From Agaricus subrufescens (lineage: Eukaryota > Basidiomycota > Agaricomycetes > Agaricales > Agaricaceae), in NCBI GenBank assembly GCA_029945375.1, contig CM057065.1, positions 1,054,001 through 1,118,000 of the forward strand: a stretch of 64,000 bases of DNA, written 5' to 3'. The notes under the pieces are model-generated. The model was not told where the DNA came from. It worked only from the letters and a program-made list of their open reading frames with translations, and made no database searches. Positions 34,150 through 45,700 of the stretch are shown one piece after another. Each line of letters begins with the position of its first letter. The stretch's first letter is position 1. The position numbers and the translations under genes are program-made.

Positions 34150-37100
34150 ATAGGTTGTTGTCGGTTCGGTACTTGTCCAGGATATCCTTGGCGTTCTCAA
34201 GATCTGCTGCGGATTGCCATGTGTCCTCGGAGTTGTCGTATCCTTTCCAGTGTACCAGGTATTGTATGCCTCGGCCTTTCTTTCGGTGTCCTCGGATTTC
34301 CTCAACTTCGTATTCTTCTTCGTTGTTAATAATGTCCGGTGGCGGCGGTGGGGCAGTTTTCTGACATTCGAATTCGGGTGGAATGAATTTGGTGAGGAGT
34401 GAAGAATGGAAGACGTCGTGGATTGCCCATGTTTCAGGTAATTTTAGGCGGAACGAGGTGTTTCCAACTGGTTCTAGAATTTCGAAGGGGCCGTATCTTT
34501 GTTGTCCATTTTTCCGGAAGGGCGGTTTGATCGTATGTTACTTGCTTCTAGGAAGACGAGATCTCCTTTGGATAGGGAAGGTTTCTGCCGTTTCAGGTTT
34601 CTCTTTCAGACATGGTTTGGTTGTAGTCTTCCAGAGCGTTTCGGGCTTCTTTCGGGTTTTCGCTAGTTCCGAGGCGAATTCGCTGGCGAGTGGGTTTGCC
34701 GAGTTAACGGTGAGGTTTCCTTTCCAAGGGTGAGTTCCATATGTCAAGAAGAACGGGGTTTGTTTGGTGGCAGCGTGGGTTTTGTCGTTGTACTGGAATT
34801 CGGCGGTGGGAAGCCATTTTGCCCAGTCGTTTTGTTTGTAGTTGACGAAGTTGCGTAGGTATGATTCCACTTCTTGGTTAATCCTTTCCGTTTGTCCATC
34901 GGTTTGCGGGTGGTATGCGGTGGATAGGTTTCTTTCGATACCTAGCGCAGTGCAGAGTTCTTTCATGAATTTTGATGCGAACTGGGGTCCTCGGTCGCTA
35001 ATAATACGCTTGGGAATTCCATGAATGCGCCAGACTTCTTTCTTGTAGATTTCAGCTAGCTGTTTTGATGTGAGAGAGGTTTCGGTGGATAAGGTGAATC
35101 ATTTTGGAAAATCGATCGACTATGACTAGTATGGCGTCGTGTTCCTCGGATTTAGGCAGGGGTCCGATCATGTCAATGGAGATTTCTTGCCAGGGGAGTT
35201 CGGGGATCGGTAGTGGATTGAGTGCGATGTGACCTGGTTGACGAATGATCTTGTTCTTTTGGCATTCCGTGCATCCTTTCACGAATCGTTTGACGTCAGT
35301 CTTGATGGTGGGCCACCAGAAGGTTCGTTTTAGAAGTTCGAGCATGCGGTAAGTTCCGGGGTGTCCGATGTCGGGTGGATTATGGTGGTCGAGTAGAATA
35401 GTTTCTCGAAGTTTCGGTTCGTCTGGGACGTAGATTTTTCCATTTCGATAGGTGATTCCATTTTCTTCCCAAAATAGTTCAGGTCGTTTGCTTTTCTCCT
35501 GAGTTACGCGGTACGGGTTTCGGGAGTTTCGGATTGCGTTTAAGATGTGGGAGTCCGTGGAGATGCTGAAGTTTCGGTTCTGGGGAGGGTTATTTCTAGC
35601 GACGTGGGTAATTCGGATAAGGTTCTGATTATCATGCGGTCTTTGAACATTTCGATTTTGGGGGGTTCTTCTTCGGTTTCATGTCTGAAGAGTCTTGAGA
35701 GGATGTCTGCTTTGACGTTGGTTTTTCCGGGATATGTCGGAGTAGTAGTCATATTCTTGTAGCATGAGGTACCATCGGGCTTGTCGGGCGTTGAGTTTCT
35801 GGGGTTCTCGGAAGTATTTTAGGTTTTCGTGGTCGGTCCAAATTTCGAATTGATGTTTGGCGTCCAGTAGGTAGTGTCTCCAGTTTTTAATGGCTTTGAC
35901 GATTGCGAGGAGTTCTTTGTCGTAAATTTCGTAGTTCTTTTCTGCATCGGTGAGGGATTTGGACATGAAGGCGACTGGGTGCCATTTTCCTGTTGTTCCT
36001 GGGAGAGACTGCTCCAATTCCTACGGATGCGTCGGTTTCTAGTCTGAATTCCTTCGTTGTCGGGTAAGGCGAGTACCGGTTGCTAGTGATGGCGGTTTTG
36101 ATGTTCTCGAAGGCGTTTTGTTCCTGAGTCCATTCCATGGTTTTGGATTCTTACCCCTTTCAAGGCATTGAGCGGTGCAGCGAGAGTGCTAAAGTCTTGA
36201 ATAAACGTCGGTAAAAGTTTGCAAAACCGATAAACCGTTCACGTCTTTACGCAGGTGGGGTTTTCCAGTTTCGAACTGATTCGACTTTTTCAGTTTCCAT
36301 GCTTGCTTGACCATCTCCTATAACCGTTCCTAGCATCGAGATCTTGGTTGCATTAAACTCGCATTTGGTTCGTTTGAAGCATAGGTTGTTTTCGTCCGCT
36401 ATTTTAGGAATCGCAGTGTCCGTTCTTCTAGTTCGGGAGTGAGTCGGCAGGAATGGCGAAATCGTCTATGTAGTTGACAGGGAACCGTCTTGGATCATTT
36501 TCGCGGAATATGGTGGTCATCCACCGAGAGAAGGTTGCGGGAGAGTTGCACATTCCGAAAAACATTACCGTGGGTTCGAATAGTCCTCTGTTGGTTAAGA
36601 TTGCGCCTTTCCATTCGTCTCCTTCTTTAATCCTCACGTTGTTGTATCCCCAGATGATGTCGAGCTTGTTGAAGTATTTGGCGTGTTTAAGCTTTCCGAT
36701 GACTTCGCTAATGAGTGGTAGGGGGTCTTGTCCTTGATAGTAACTTCGTTGAGCTTCCGATAGTCTTGACATAATCGTAGAGATCCATCTTTTTAGGTAC
36801 AAAGAAACACGGGGCGGCGTAAGGGCTTTTGGATGGTCGGATTCGGTTAGAGGCCAGATTTTCATCCAGGAATTTGTTGAGCTCGATTTCCTCCTTCGGA
36901 GTCATTTCGTAGACCTTTGCGTCGATTTCATTTGGGGCGTCCGGGAGTAGGTTGACCTCGTGGTCCCATTGGGTTCTTTTCGGTAGTTTGTCGAAGTTCT
37001 TTTTGTTGAAGAGGTGGGTATAGGTCTCATGTATTCAGGTAGGTCGAGGGGATTGGTCGGGTCGGGTTCCTTTTCTTCTTCGAAGTCTTCCCATTTGGTT

Positions 37101-37560
37101 TGGAGGTGTCGTAGGTGTTCCGGTAGTGAGAAGTTGGTGTGTTTGATTGAGCATTCGGGTGGGCATCTTGAGAAGGTTACAGTTCCTTGTTCCAGTCGAT
37201 TTCCGGGTTGTGTTTGGTTAACCAATCATGTCCAATGAAGATGTCCGCTGAGTCCAGTTCGGCTACGACTGCGTCGATAGTTTCTTGGTGTCCTTCTATT
37301 TAGATCCAGGTTGACGAATTTGGTGATGGGTTCTTTTCCCTTGGGGTCCGCGGCGTTGGTTGCTTGGATGGGGTGGTCGAGTTTATGGGTGGGGATTTTC
37401 TGTTTATGGTTCGTTTGTCGATACAGGTGTGGGTGCATCCCGAGTCGAGCATGGTTTTGGCTTGGAACGTTTCTCCATTAGGTTTGGTGATTTCCGGTTT
37501 GAGTATTAACTCCTGCACTCCTAGTCGTTTCTGAGGGCAAACATATCGATTTCTCATACG
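34150..37560 (-). pseudogene. pol: pol remnant, middle B copy
   Basis: Same order and motifs as B2 pol ([39 protein letters not shown], chromodomain). It is split into at least eight frames by single-base losses, mostly in short homopolymers (for example CTTTGTTG for CTTTTGTTG near 34498). Substitutions are few, an unusual ratio for natural decay. Confidence 0.75.
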
Positions 37561-37589
37561 GCTAGATACATTGGTTCGCGAGTTCGTGC

Positions 37590-38161
37590 CTACTCCGAAC
37601 CTTTGGGAAAATCCTGTTGAGTTTCTTCGGCAGTTCCTTCTTCTCCGGTGGTAATGGTACGAATCTTGGTTTGCTTCTTGGGGCTTCGGCAGACTTTGGC
37701 GATGTGGCCCGGTTTGCCACAATTATAGCATTCGATGTTGGATTTAAATCCTTGGCTTCGGCATTCTTTCTTTATGTGGCCAAATTTGCCGCATTTGAGG
37801 CATTTGGGTTTGCCGTTGGCATCCCATTCCAACTTTCTAGCTCCAATTTCCATGGGCTGTCCGTTTCCTCCGTAAGTGACTCCTGTAGCGGTGCGGTGGT
37901 CGTTTCGTCGTCTTTCTGTGTCTTCCCATCCCTTCCCAACAGATCCGATGGCAGCGATCCATCCTTTGAGAGAGATGGGAATAGCGTTCGGGGGGTAACC
38001 CAAAATGGTGTGAATCACATCTGATCTGGTGTGTTGTTTCAGGAGGTAGAGCGTGTGGTCTTCGCTAGATTTGGATTGATGGACGAGGGTGGTGAATTTG
38101 ACAAGGAAGTCGTTGGTGTGAAGATTTCCTTGTTTAAAGGATTCAATCTTATCCTTGGCGA
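37590..38161 (-). pseudogene. gag: gag C-terminal fragment, middle B copy
   Basis: Encodes both knuckles (CLKCGKFGHIKKEC, CYNCGKPGHIAKVC) in one open frame and stops abruptly at the A2 LTR. Sequence is of the B1 type. Confidence 0.72.
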
Positions 38162-38701
38162 TGTTATGATTTCAATTTCTTTTCTTATCTAATATGCCTA
38201 CCTTTGCTGATGTAATTGTATCGAATATTGTTTCTCTTTTCTTATGTAATATTTCTCAGTCAGCAAAGTCAAGAATCTTCCGACTCACAGTTATGAGTCG
38301 TTCTGACTTATATTGACTTGAAGAACTTATATGACTTGATACGACTCATTATGATTAGTTATGACTTATTATGACTAGTTACGACTGGATATGACTCTTA
38401 TTAGTATTACATAAGTAGATACTGCTGTGGTATATAAACCCCTCAACTCGACCATGTAGAAACAACGTTTCTACTTGGTTAGGTGGAGACTAATACTAAG
38501 CCTTTATCTAAAAGCTCTAGAACCTATAAGTCTTAATTGCTAAGCTCCCTCTCTTGCTTGTATAATCGTCTCAGTATTATTACCTTTGAAGTTGAATCTC
38601 CATTCAACCGAGAAGGCTCCTTTGATACGCTCTATCAGTAACTGTGTTATCGGTAGTGACGTATCGCCCCAGCTTAGGACCGGGCCGGGGTCACTATAAC
38701 A
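38162..38701 (+). repeat. A2 5' LTR with TATA box and self-priming start
   Basis: 540 bases. TATATAAA lies at 38431-38438. The self-priming sequence AACGTTTCTACTT lies at 38464-38476, about 33 bases downstream, the expected place for the RNA start. Confidence 0.83.
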
Positions 38702-38703
38702 TT

Positions 38704-38716
38704 AAGTAGAAACGTT
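38704..38716 (+). promoter_or_regulatory. A2 primer binding site
   Basis: AAGTAGAAACGTT, two bases after the LTR. It is the exact complement of the presumed RNA 5' end at 38464-38476. Confidence 0.6.
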
Positions 38717-39975
38717 CCTTCTCCGTTGCTTGGAGACGAAACCGTTTGCTGCCCCATAAAACCCTAAACAAACGCTAGCGATCGTCAATTTTAGGGGTCG
38801 TAATAAAAGCACAAAGCTGTCCAAAAACTATTTGTGTTATTATTACCGGGAGATTGACGGCACCTGCCAACTAGGGAAATAGTTGAGGCTGAGCCTACCA
38901 GCTAAGCGAGGTCGCGCTTGTAAAATATACGGGACGGTTGTTGTACCGACTGCAGACCGTAATTGAAGTCTAGCAGGTCACATAACACAACTGTAGGAGG
39001 CCTGAAGAGGCTAGAGAACCCTAGTGAATCTCAGGTTACCGGAATCGGTACTGACGAAGTCACGAAGTCCAGTACAGAGTTTGGAACGACTATAAACGGA
39101 TCTAGTACTGTGGAAGGAACGATCAGAAGTCCAGAGAAAGACTATAAACTGTCTAGTACAACTTGTCTGAAAAGACTTAAATCCGCCTTTATAAAGGGAA
39201 AGGATAAACTGCCAGCGGGAGACGAGAATCAAATCTCACCAGCTGAAGGGTATAAATACATATCAACTAACAAAGATAACTTAGGCACCATAGACGGAAT
39301 AAACGTAAAAACTAAAATTACCACAACTGAATCAGAAGTTACCAATTCAGTCGAAATCAATACACCCACATCAAAAACAATTAAAATAAAAGTGACATCA
39401 TCACGGAACAACCAAACCCCATCCAATTCTTCAGCACTAATCTCCAAACAACTGTCTACTTCAGCACCGCAAAAAGTGTCTGGTACTATATCAAAGAATC
39501 AGACGGAAAGAGATATCAGTGCATTGATCAAAAGGCAATCGAACAAGAACATCAGCTTGCCGTTATCAGACAAATTAATAGAAGCGAGGAATACCCCTCA
39601 GAAGCGGATCGAGAAATTAAGCGAAAACTTATCGGAACTAACGAACTTTACGAAGGATTTCTTTCAAGTTCAGGATCAGGACTACCCGAAAATTATTCAG
39701 CGCTTGGAGAAACTCCACGACAAAGAAGCTCTAATAAAGGAAAACAATCTCAACAAATTAGCCCAACAAACACAGGAACTCAGAAAACAATACTACACAC
39801 CAAAAGCCGTAGTCACTCAAGACCACCAACACCACCACAACCCCCAACACAACCTAATTCACCACCAAGAACACCAAGTCCGCCCAGACCACCAACACCA
39901 CCAAGAAGATCACCGTCAGGAACACCAAGTCCACCAGGATCACCACCAAGAACACCAAGCCCACCAAGACAACCA

Positions 39976-40847
39976 ATGGCAACAATCAAGTTCGAGAAAC
40001 CTCAAGTCTACTATGGAGACCCAAAGCATTATAACACATGGATCGAAGAATGTGACATCTACTTCGAATCCCTCAACATCACAGACAACAGGACAAAAAT
40101 CTTTTTCATACTCGGATTACTCAAAGGATCAGCAGCAGATTGGAAACAAGACTGGTTCAAAACAAACCAAGCAAACCCAGGAACCTATGCAGATTTCAAA
40201 TCAGCAATGGAACAAGTGTTCGCCCCAATCCAGAGAAAACAAGACCTCGAAAGGCAACTCAGAGCCATCAGACAGACACATGGAATGGACATCCAATCAT
40301 ACAACAGCAAATTCTCAGTCCTCAAGAGCCAATCTGGAATTACAGATGACACCGTCCTCTGCTCGTATTACGCAGCAGGATTACAAGATTCAATCAGAGA
40401 AGAAGCACTCAGGCAACAACCACAAGACTTACAAGCTTGGAAAACCGCTGCCAGAGCTGCCGAAGATATCGAGATCATCAAAAACAGATACAGAAAGCAA
40501 TCTAAGCTACCAAACAACTATAAGTCATCAAGGAACCACAGTAAAACCAAACATAAGCGACAAAACCCAAGATATGCTCCATACAATCACAATCCAGTCA
40601 GACAAAGAAGCGAATGGGACATGGACGTTGACGCACTCACCTATGCAATCAATGAGCTCGATATCCACACAGATGACAATGAAACCTCAGGATCCGAAGA
40701 ATCCTACAGTGACAGTGAAGAAGAAGATTACAAAGATGAACAAGCCAACCACATTAGACAAAGAAATTCAAACCGAAAGACAATCGAATCCTTTGTCAAT
40801 ACAATCTTCACACCAGAACAGAAACAAGCCTTACGACGCGGAGAATG
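39976..40847 (+). pseudogene. gag: A2 gag, N-terminal part (interrupted by B2)
   Basis: The ATG frame MATIKFEKPQVYYG is identical in type to A1 Gag and stops at the GAATG target just inside the Cys codons of the zinc knuckle. The knuckle and C-terminus continue at 47737-48034. The 635-codon frame that overlaps it (38963-40870) has no ATG near its start. B2 insertion destroys Gag here. Confidence 0.8.
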
Positions 40848-41161
40848 TGTTACGACCTTATAGCGATTAGCTCAGGTTGCAACTCAGGCAAAGACTTGAG
40901 AGCGATAAGGGAATATAGCGAGTTGGTAAAGCGTAAGGAATACAGAGTATAACTACGCTACTTATAGGAGAGTCGACTACCTAATAATAGAAGGAGAAAG
41001 TCGGGCTGAGTAAGTGTACCCGAGGTGTCTGACTAACGGTGAGAACACGGCTGAGTAAACATGGGATCATATACGCAAATACAGTAATGGGAGCATAAGG
41101 TTGTGGAGCGGTAACATGTGGGCCTGGGTCAGGGGACCGATAACAGAAATAGATCGTAACA
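40848..41161 (-). repeat. B2 3' LTR
   Basis: 314 bases; TGTTACGACC to GATCGTAACA on the plus strand. The adjoining inner sequence on the minus strand, GAACGGAGGGTGA, is the probable polypurine tract. Confidence 0.87.
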
Positions 41162-41196
41162 TCACCCTCCGTTCAGGCTTCGAGTGCCGAGAAGCA

Positions 41197-42135
41197 TTAG
41201 TCGGTGAGCGCGAGGAGCAACTTGGCCTTCTTATCAGCGATTATCCACTTGTTGGTTTTGTCGTTCCAACCGATGAAGTGAGGCGCGTTATCATTACCGG
41301 ATTTGACGTAGCGAACTTGTTCCCCTTTATATCGATCTTCGGTGCCGTAGTTTTTTAACAAGGCAGAGAGTACGAGAGTCCAGTAAGCGGGGCGATATTC
41401 GATTTCTCCACCATGTGCGAAGGTGTAGTTGAAAGGCAGAGCAAATTCGACGGGATTGGCGAAAGGGGGAATGAGGCGGAGATAGGTTTTCAATTTAACC
41501 ATCTCGTCGAGGATGTCGGGGTCGGTTATGTTGGCGACTTTAACTTGTTTGGTGGGTGCGGGGGGAATGTTTTCTTTATCGGAGTCCACATCCATTCGGC
41601 TGCGCATGACGGTGGTGTAGTTAGGGACTGGGAGGGGTTCTTCAGGTTCCTGTTCGGGTTCTGGGGAGGCGGGTCTGGTGGGGGCGAACTTTTGATAGGT
41701 GTCGATCATTCGTTTGGCGGCGTTCCGTGTTTCTTCATTTCCTATGTCCGGGAGAGCACGGAGGTGGTCGATAATGGCACAGCACATTTTGTGGGATCGA
41801 TATTCGATGTTCATGGGGATGATGTGGGCGAGGCTCTTCATGACGGCTCCGAATTCAGTGTGGAAGTCGTCGTCATGTCCGATGACGGTACGGATCGGTT
41901 GTACGGCGGTGAGGCAAGTGGTGTGTATGTTGGTGGCGGTCTCGTGCAAGGTTTTTCCTAGGTTGCGGGTGTATCCCAGGGCGTGGAGGAGTCTGAGGAG
42001 GTGAGTGCGGCGTTCGTTGATGTTGTAGACGGAGGAGAGGTAGTCTTCATGGGGTCGTTGATCAAAGAGGGGGTGGATGTGAGGGGGAATGGAGGGTTGG
42101 GCAGTGGAAACAGAGGGTTGGGCGGAGGGATTCAT
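41197..42135 (-). CDS. B2 ORF-Y, accessory gene of family B (intact)
   Basis: A 312-codon frame, ATG at 42135-42133, ending 36 bases from the LTR. No known domain. The N-terminal third is His/Leu-rich and probably helical (THLLRLLHALGYTRNLGK); an acidic Pro linker has MDVDSDKENIPPAP; the C-terminal block has YLRLIPPFANP, NYTFAHGGEIEYRPAYW, DNAPHFIGWNDKTNKWI. The C-terminal block is shared with B1 ORF-Y while the first half is strongly diverged. A TATAAAA lies 90 bases upstream. Position after pol resembles env, but I see no signal peptide or transmembrane helix. Confidence 0.68.
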   Translation of the reverse strand: MNPSAQPSVSTAQPSIPPHIHPLFDQRPHEDYLSSVYNINERRTHLLRLLHALGYTRNLGKTLHETATNIHTTCLTAVQPIRTVIGHDDDFHTEFGAVMKSLAHIIPMNIEYRSHKMCCAIIDHLRALPDIGNEETRNAAKRMIDTYQKFAPTRPASPEPEQEPEEPLPVPNYTTVMRSRMDVDSDKENIPPAPTKQVKVANITDPDILDEMVKLKTYLRLIPPFANPVEFALPFNYTFAHGGEIEYRPAYWTLVLSALLKNYGTEDRYKGEQVRYVKSGNDNAPHFIGWNDKTNKWIIADKKAKLLLALTD

Positions 42136-42218
42136 AACTAGAGCTTCGAGGAGAGGGATGTACTTTGAGAGAGAAATGTTGGGCAGATTGGATGAAAAAG
42201 AGCGACAAACGGATTGGG

Positions 42219-42225
42219 TTTTATA
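42219..42225 (-). promoter_or_regulatory. Internal TATA box before B2 ORF-Y
   Basis: TATAAAA on the minus strand in the short gap between ORF-X and ORF-Y, 90 bases from the ATG; same arrangement in B1. Confidence 0.5.
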
Positions 42226-42255
42226 CTACTTTCCTCCTCCCGATTAGGCGACTGT

Positions 42256-42675
42256 TTACTGTTGCTGATTATCTCCTTGCGCCACTTCTTGCGGTACCCA
42301 TCCATCCTCCCACGTTCCTCCGTTAGCGGCCCATCCGAGGGCGTTAGGGTTTATCTCCTTGGTAAGATCTACCAAATCGTTTTCCATCGCTTCCAATTTA
42401 GCTCTGATCTTCTTTATCAGCATTCTCTCCGTCCTCATGACCTTGGTCATATGGTCTCTTTCCTCGGTGGTTGGGGCATTTACTCCGGTGGGTCGGTCGA
42501 GGACGAGGGGGAAGTAGGTGTGTGCGTAGCGGTTGTCGACGTCGGTTACCGCTGCGAGGATCTCTAGCAGCTCGCGCTTGGCGGAACTGCGGAACGAATC
42601 GATGATGAGGCTGTGGTAGGCCTCGCGGTTGGTGGAGTTGGTGGAGGCGTCGGCGGTGTTTTGTTGAGTGCTCAT
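42256..42675 (-). CDS. B2 ORF-X, accessory gene of family B (intact)
   Basis: A 139-codon frame starting MSTQQNTADAS. Conserved with B1 in EAYHSLIIDSFRSSAKRELL, DVDNRYAHTYFPL, a charged helical centre (MRTERMLIKKIRAKLEAMEN), DLTKEINPNA and GWAANGGTWEDGW, then a Gln-rich end. It is separated from pol by 60 bases that contain a TATA box. No family recognised. Conserved motifs between diverged copies point to selection on the protein. Confidence 0.68.
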   Translation of the reverse strand: MSTQQNTADASTNSTNREAYHSLIIDSFRSSAKRELLEILAAVTDVDNRYAHTYFPLVLDRPTGVNAPTTEERDHMTKVMRTERMLIKKIRAKLEAMENDLVDLTKEINPNALGWAANGGTWEDGWVPQEVAQGDNQQQ

Positions 42676-42730
42676 GATGTCTTCTTCGAACCAATAGACG
42701 AATGCTATACCGTTGGCAGAGAACTGATAT

Positions 42731-42740
42731 TCCTTTTATA
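42731..42740 (-). promoter_or_regulatory. Internal TATA box before B2 ORF-X
   Basis: TATAAAAGGA on the minus strand; 65 bases to the ORF-X ATG, as in B1. Confidence 0.5.
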
Positions 42741-45700
42741 GGTTGTTGTCGGCTCGGTACTTGTCCAGGATGTCCTTGGCGTTCTCAAGATCTGCTGTGG
42801 ATTGCCATGTGTCCTCGGAGTTGTCGTATCCTTTCCAGTGTACCAGGTATTGTATGCCTCGGCCTTTCTTTCGGTGTCCTCGGATTTCCTCAACTTCGTA
42901 TTCTTCTTCGTTGTTAATAATGTCCGGTGGCGGCGGTGGGGCAGTTTTCTGACATTCGAATTCGGGTGGAAAGAATTTGGTGAGGAGTGAAGAATGGAAG
43001 ACGTCGTGGATTGCCCATGTTTCAGGTAATTTTAGACGGAACGAGGTGTTTCCAACTGGTTCTAGAATTTCGAAGGGGCCGTATCTTTTGTTGTCCATTT
43101 TTCCGGAAGGGCGGTTTGATCGTATGTTACTTGCTTCTAGGAAGACGAGATCTCCTTTGGATAGGGAAGGTTTCTGCCGTTTCAGGTTTCCTCTTTCAGA
43201 CATGGTTTGGTTGTAGTCTTCCAGAGCGTTTCGGGCTTCTTCTCGGGTTTTCGCTAGTTCCGAGGCGAATTCGCTGGCGAGTGGGTTTGCCGAGTCAACG
43301 GTGAGGTTTCCTTTCCAAGGGTGAGTTCCATATGTCAAGAAGAACGGGGTTTGTTTGGTGGCAGCGTGGGTTTTGTCGTTGTACTGGAATTCGGCGGTGG
43401 GAAGCCATTTTGCCCAGTCGTTTTGTTTGTAGTTGACGAAGTTGCGTAGGTATGATTCCACTTCTTGGTTAATCCTTTCCGTTTGTCCATCGGTTTGCGG
43501 GTGGTATGCGGTGGATAGGTTTCTTTCGATACCTAGCGCAGTGCAGAGTTCTTTCATGAATTTTGATGCAAACTGGGGTCCTCGGTCGCTAATAATACGC
43601 TTGGGAATTCCATGAATGCGCCAGACTTCTTTCTTGTAGATTTCAGCTAGCTGTTTTGATGTGAGAGAGGTTTCGGTGGGGATAAGGTGAATCATTTTGG
43701 AAAATCGATCGACTATGACTAGTATGGCGTCGTGTTCCTCAGATTTAGGTAGGGGTCCGATCATGTCAATGGAGATTTCTTGCCAGGGGAGTTCGGGGAT
43801 CGGTAGTGGATTGAGTGCGATGTGACCTGGTTGACGAATGATCTTGTTCCTTTGGCATTCCGTGCATCCTTTCACGAATCGTTTGACGTCAGTCTTGATG
43901 GTGGGCCACCAGAAGGTTCGTTTTAGGAGTTCGAGCATGCGGTAAGTTCCGGGGTGTCCGATGTCGGGTGGATTATGGTGGTCGAGTAGAATAGTTTCTC
44001 GAAGTTTCGGTTCGTCTGGGACGTAGATTTTTCCATTTCGATAGATGATTCCATTTTCTTCCCAAAATAGTTCAGGTCGTTTGCTTTTCTCCTGAGTTAC
44101 GCGGTGTTCGGGTTTCGGGGAGTTTCGGATTGCGTTTAATATGTGGGAGTCCGTGGAGATGCTGAAGTTTCGGTTCTGGAGGAGGGTTATTTCTAGCGAC
44201 GTGGGTAATTCGGATAAGGTTCTGATTATTATGCGATCTTTGAACATTTCGATTTTGGGGGGGTCTTCTTCGGTTTCATGTCTGAAGAGTCTCGAGAGGA
44301 TGTCTGCTTTGACGTTGGTTTTTCCTGGGATATGTCGGAGTACGTAGTCATATTCTTGTAGCATGAGGTACCATCGGGCTTGTCGGGCGTTGAGTTTCTG
44401 GGGTTCTCGGAAGTATTTTAGGTTTTCGTGGTCGGTCCAAATTTCGAATTGATGTTTGGCGTCCAGTAGGTAATGTCTCCAGTTTTTAATGGCTTTGACG
44501 ATTGCGAGGAGTTCCTTGTCGTAAATTTCGTAGTTCTTTTCTGCATCGGTGAGGGATTTAGACATGAATGCGACTGGGTGCCATTTGCCGTGTTGTTCCT
44601 GGGAGAGAACAGCTCCAATTCCTACGTTCGATGCGTCGGTTTCTAGTCGGAATTGACCTTCATTGTCGGGTAAGGCGAGTACCGGTTCGCTAGTGACGGC
44701 GGTTTTGATGTTCTCGAAGGCGTTTTGTTCGACTTGAGTCCATTCCCATGGTTTTGGATTCTTACCCCCTTTCAAGGCATTGAGCGGTGCAGCGATAGTG
44801 CTGAAGTCCTTGATGAAACGTCGGTAAAAATTGGCAAATCCTAGGAATCGTTCTACGTCTTTGACGCATGTAGGGGTTTTCCAGTTTCGGACTGATTCGA
44901 CCTTTTCAGTTTCCATGCTTGCTTGACCATCACCTATGACCGTTCCTAGCATCGAGATCTTGGTTGCATTAAACTCGCACTTGGTTCGTTTGAAGCATAG
45001 GTTGTTTTCGTCCGCTATTTTTAGGAATCGCAGTGTCCGTTCTTCTAGTTCGGGAAGTGAGTCGGCCGGAATGGCGAAATCGTCTATGTAATTGACTAAG
45101 GAACCATCTTGGATCATTTCGCGGAATATGGTGGTCATCCACCGAGAGAAGGTTGCGGGAGAGTTGCACATTCCGAAAAACATTACCGTGGGTTCGAATA
45201 GTCCTCTGTTGGTTAAGATTGCGCCCTTCCATTCGTCTCCTTCTTTAATCCTCACGTTGTTGTATCCCCAGATGATGTCAAGCTTGTTGAAGTATTTGGC
45301 GTGTTTAAGCTTTCCAATGACTTCGCTAATGAGTGGTAGGGGGGTCTTGTCTTTGATAGTAACTTCGTTGAGCTTTCGATAGTCTTGACATAATCGTAGA
45401 GATCCATCCTTTTTAGGTACAAAGAAACACGGGGCGGCGTAAGGGCTTTTGGATGGTCGGATTCGGTTAGAGGCCAGATTTTCATCCAGGAATTTGTTGA
45501 GCTCGATTTCCTCTTTCGGAGTCATTTCGTAGACCTTTGCATCGATTTCATTTGGGGCGTCCGGGAGTAGGTTGACCTCGTGGTCCCATTGGGTTCTTTT
45601 CGGTAGTTTGTCGAAGTTCTTTTTGTTGAAGAGGTGGGTATACGGTCTCATGTATTCAGGTAGGTCGAGGGGATTGGTCGGATCGGGTTCCTTTTCTTCT

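Larger units (their letters stand above)
32305..38161 (-). mobile_element. Middle family B partial copy (chimeric)
   Basis: Consists of one LTR (32305-32616, of the B2 type) and the interior up to gag, ending at GGCGA where A2 starts. From the LTR to about 37500 it matches B2; from about 37555 to 38161 it matches B1 (for example CGGCTAGATACATTGG versus CGACTAGATACATTCGG in B2). It has no second LTR. It carries many single-base losses. Confidence 0.75.

Noticed and set aside
29648..38161. Independent third and fourth LTR element insertions
   Set aside because: Both junctions repeat those of A2 and B2 to the base and each fragment has only one LTR, so duplication or misassembly is the simpler explanation.
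38963..40870. 635-codon ORF as the true Gag of family A
   Set aside because: It lacks an ATG near its start, gives a His/Gln repeat in place of the Pro-rich linker, and does not contain the Gag core or zinc knuckle, which are in another frame.
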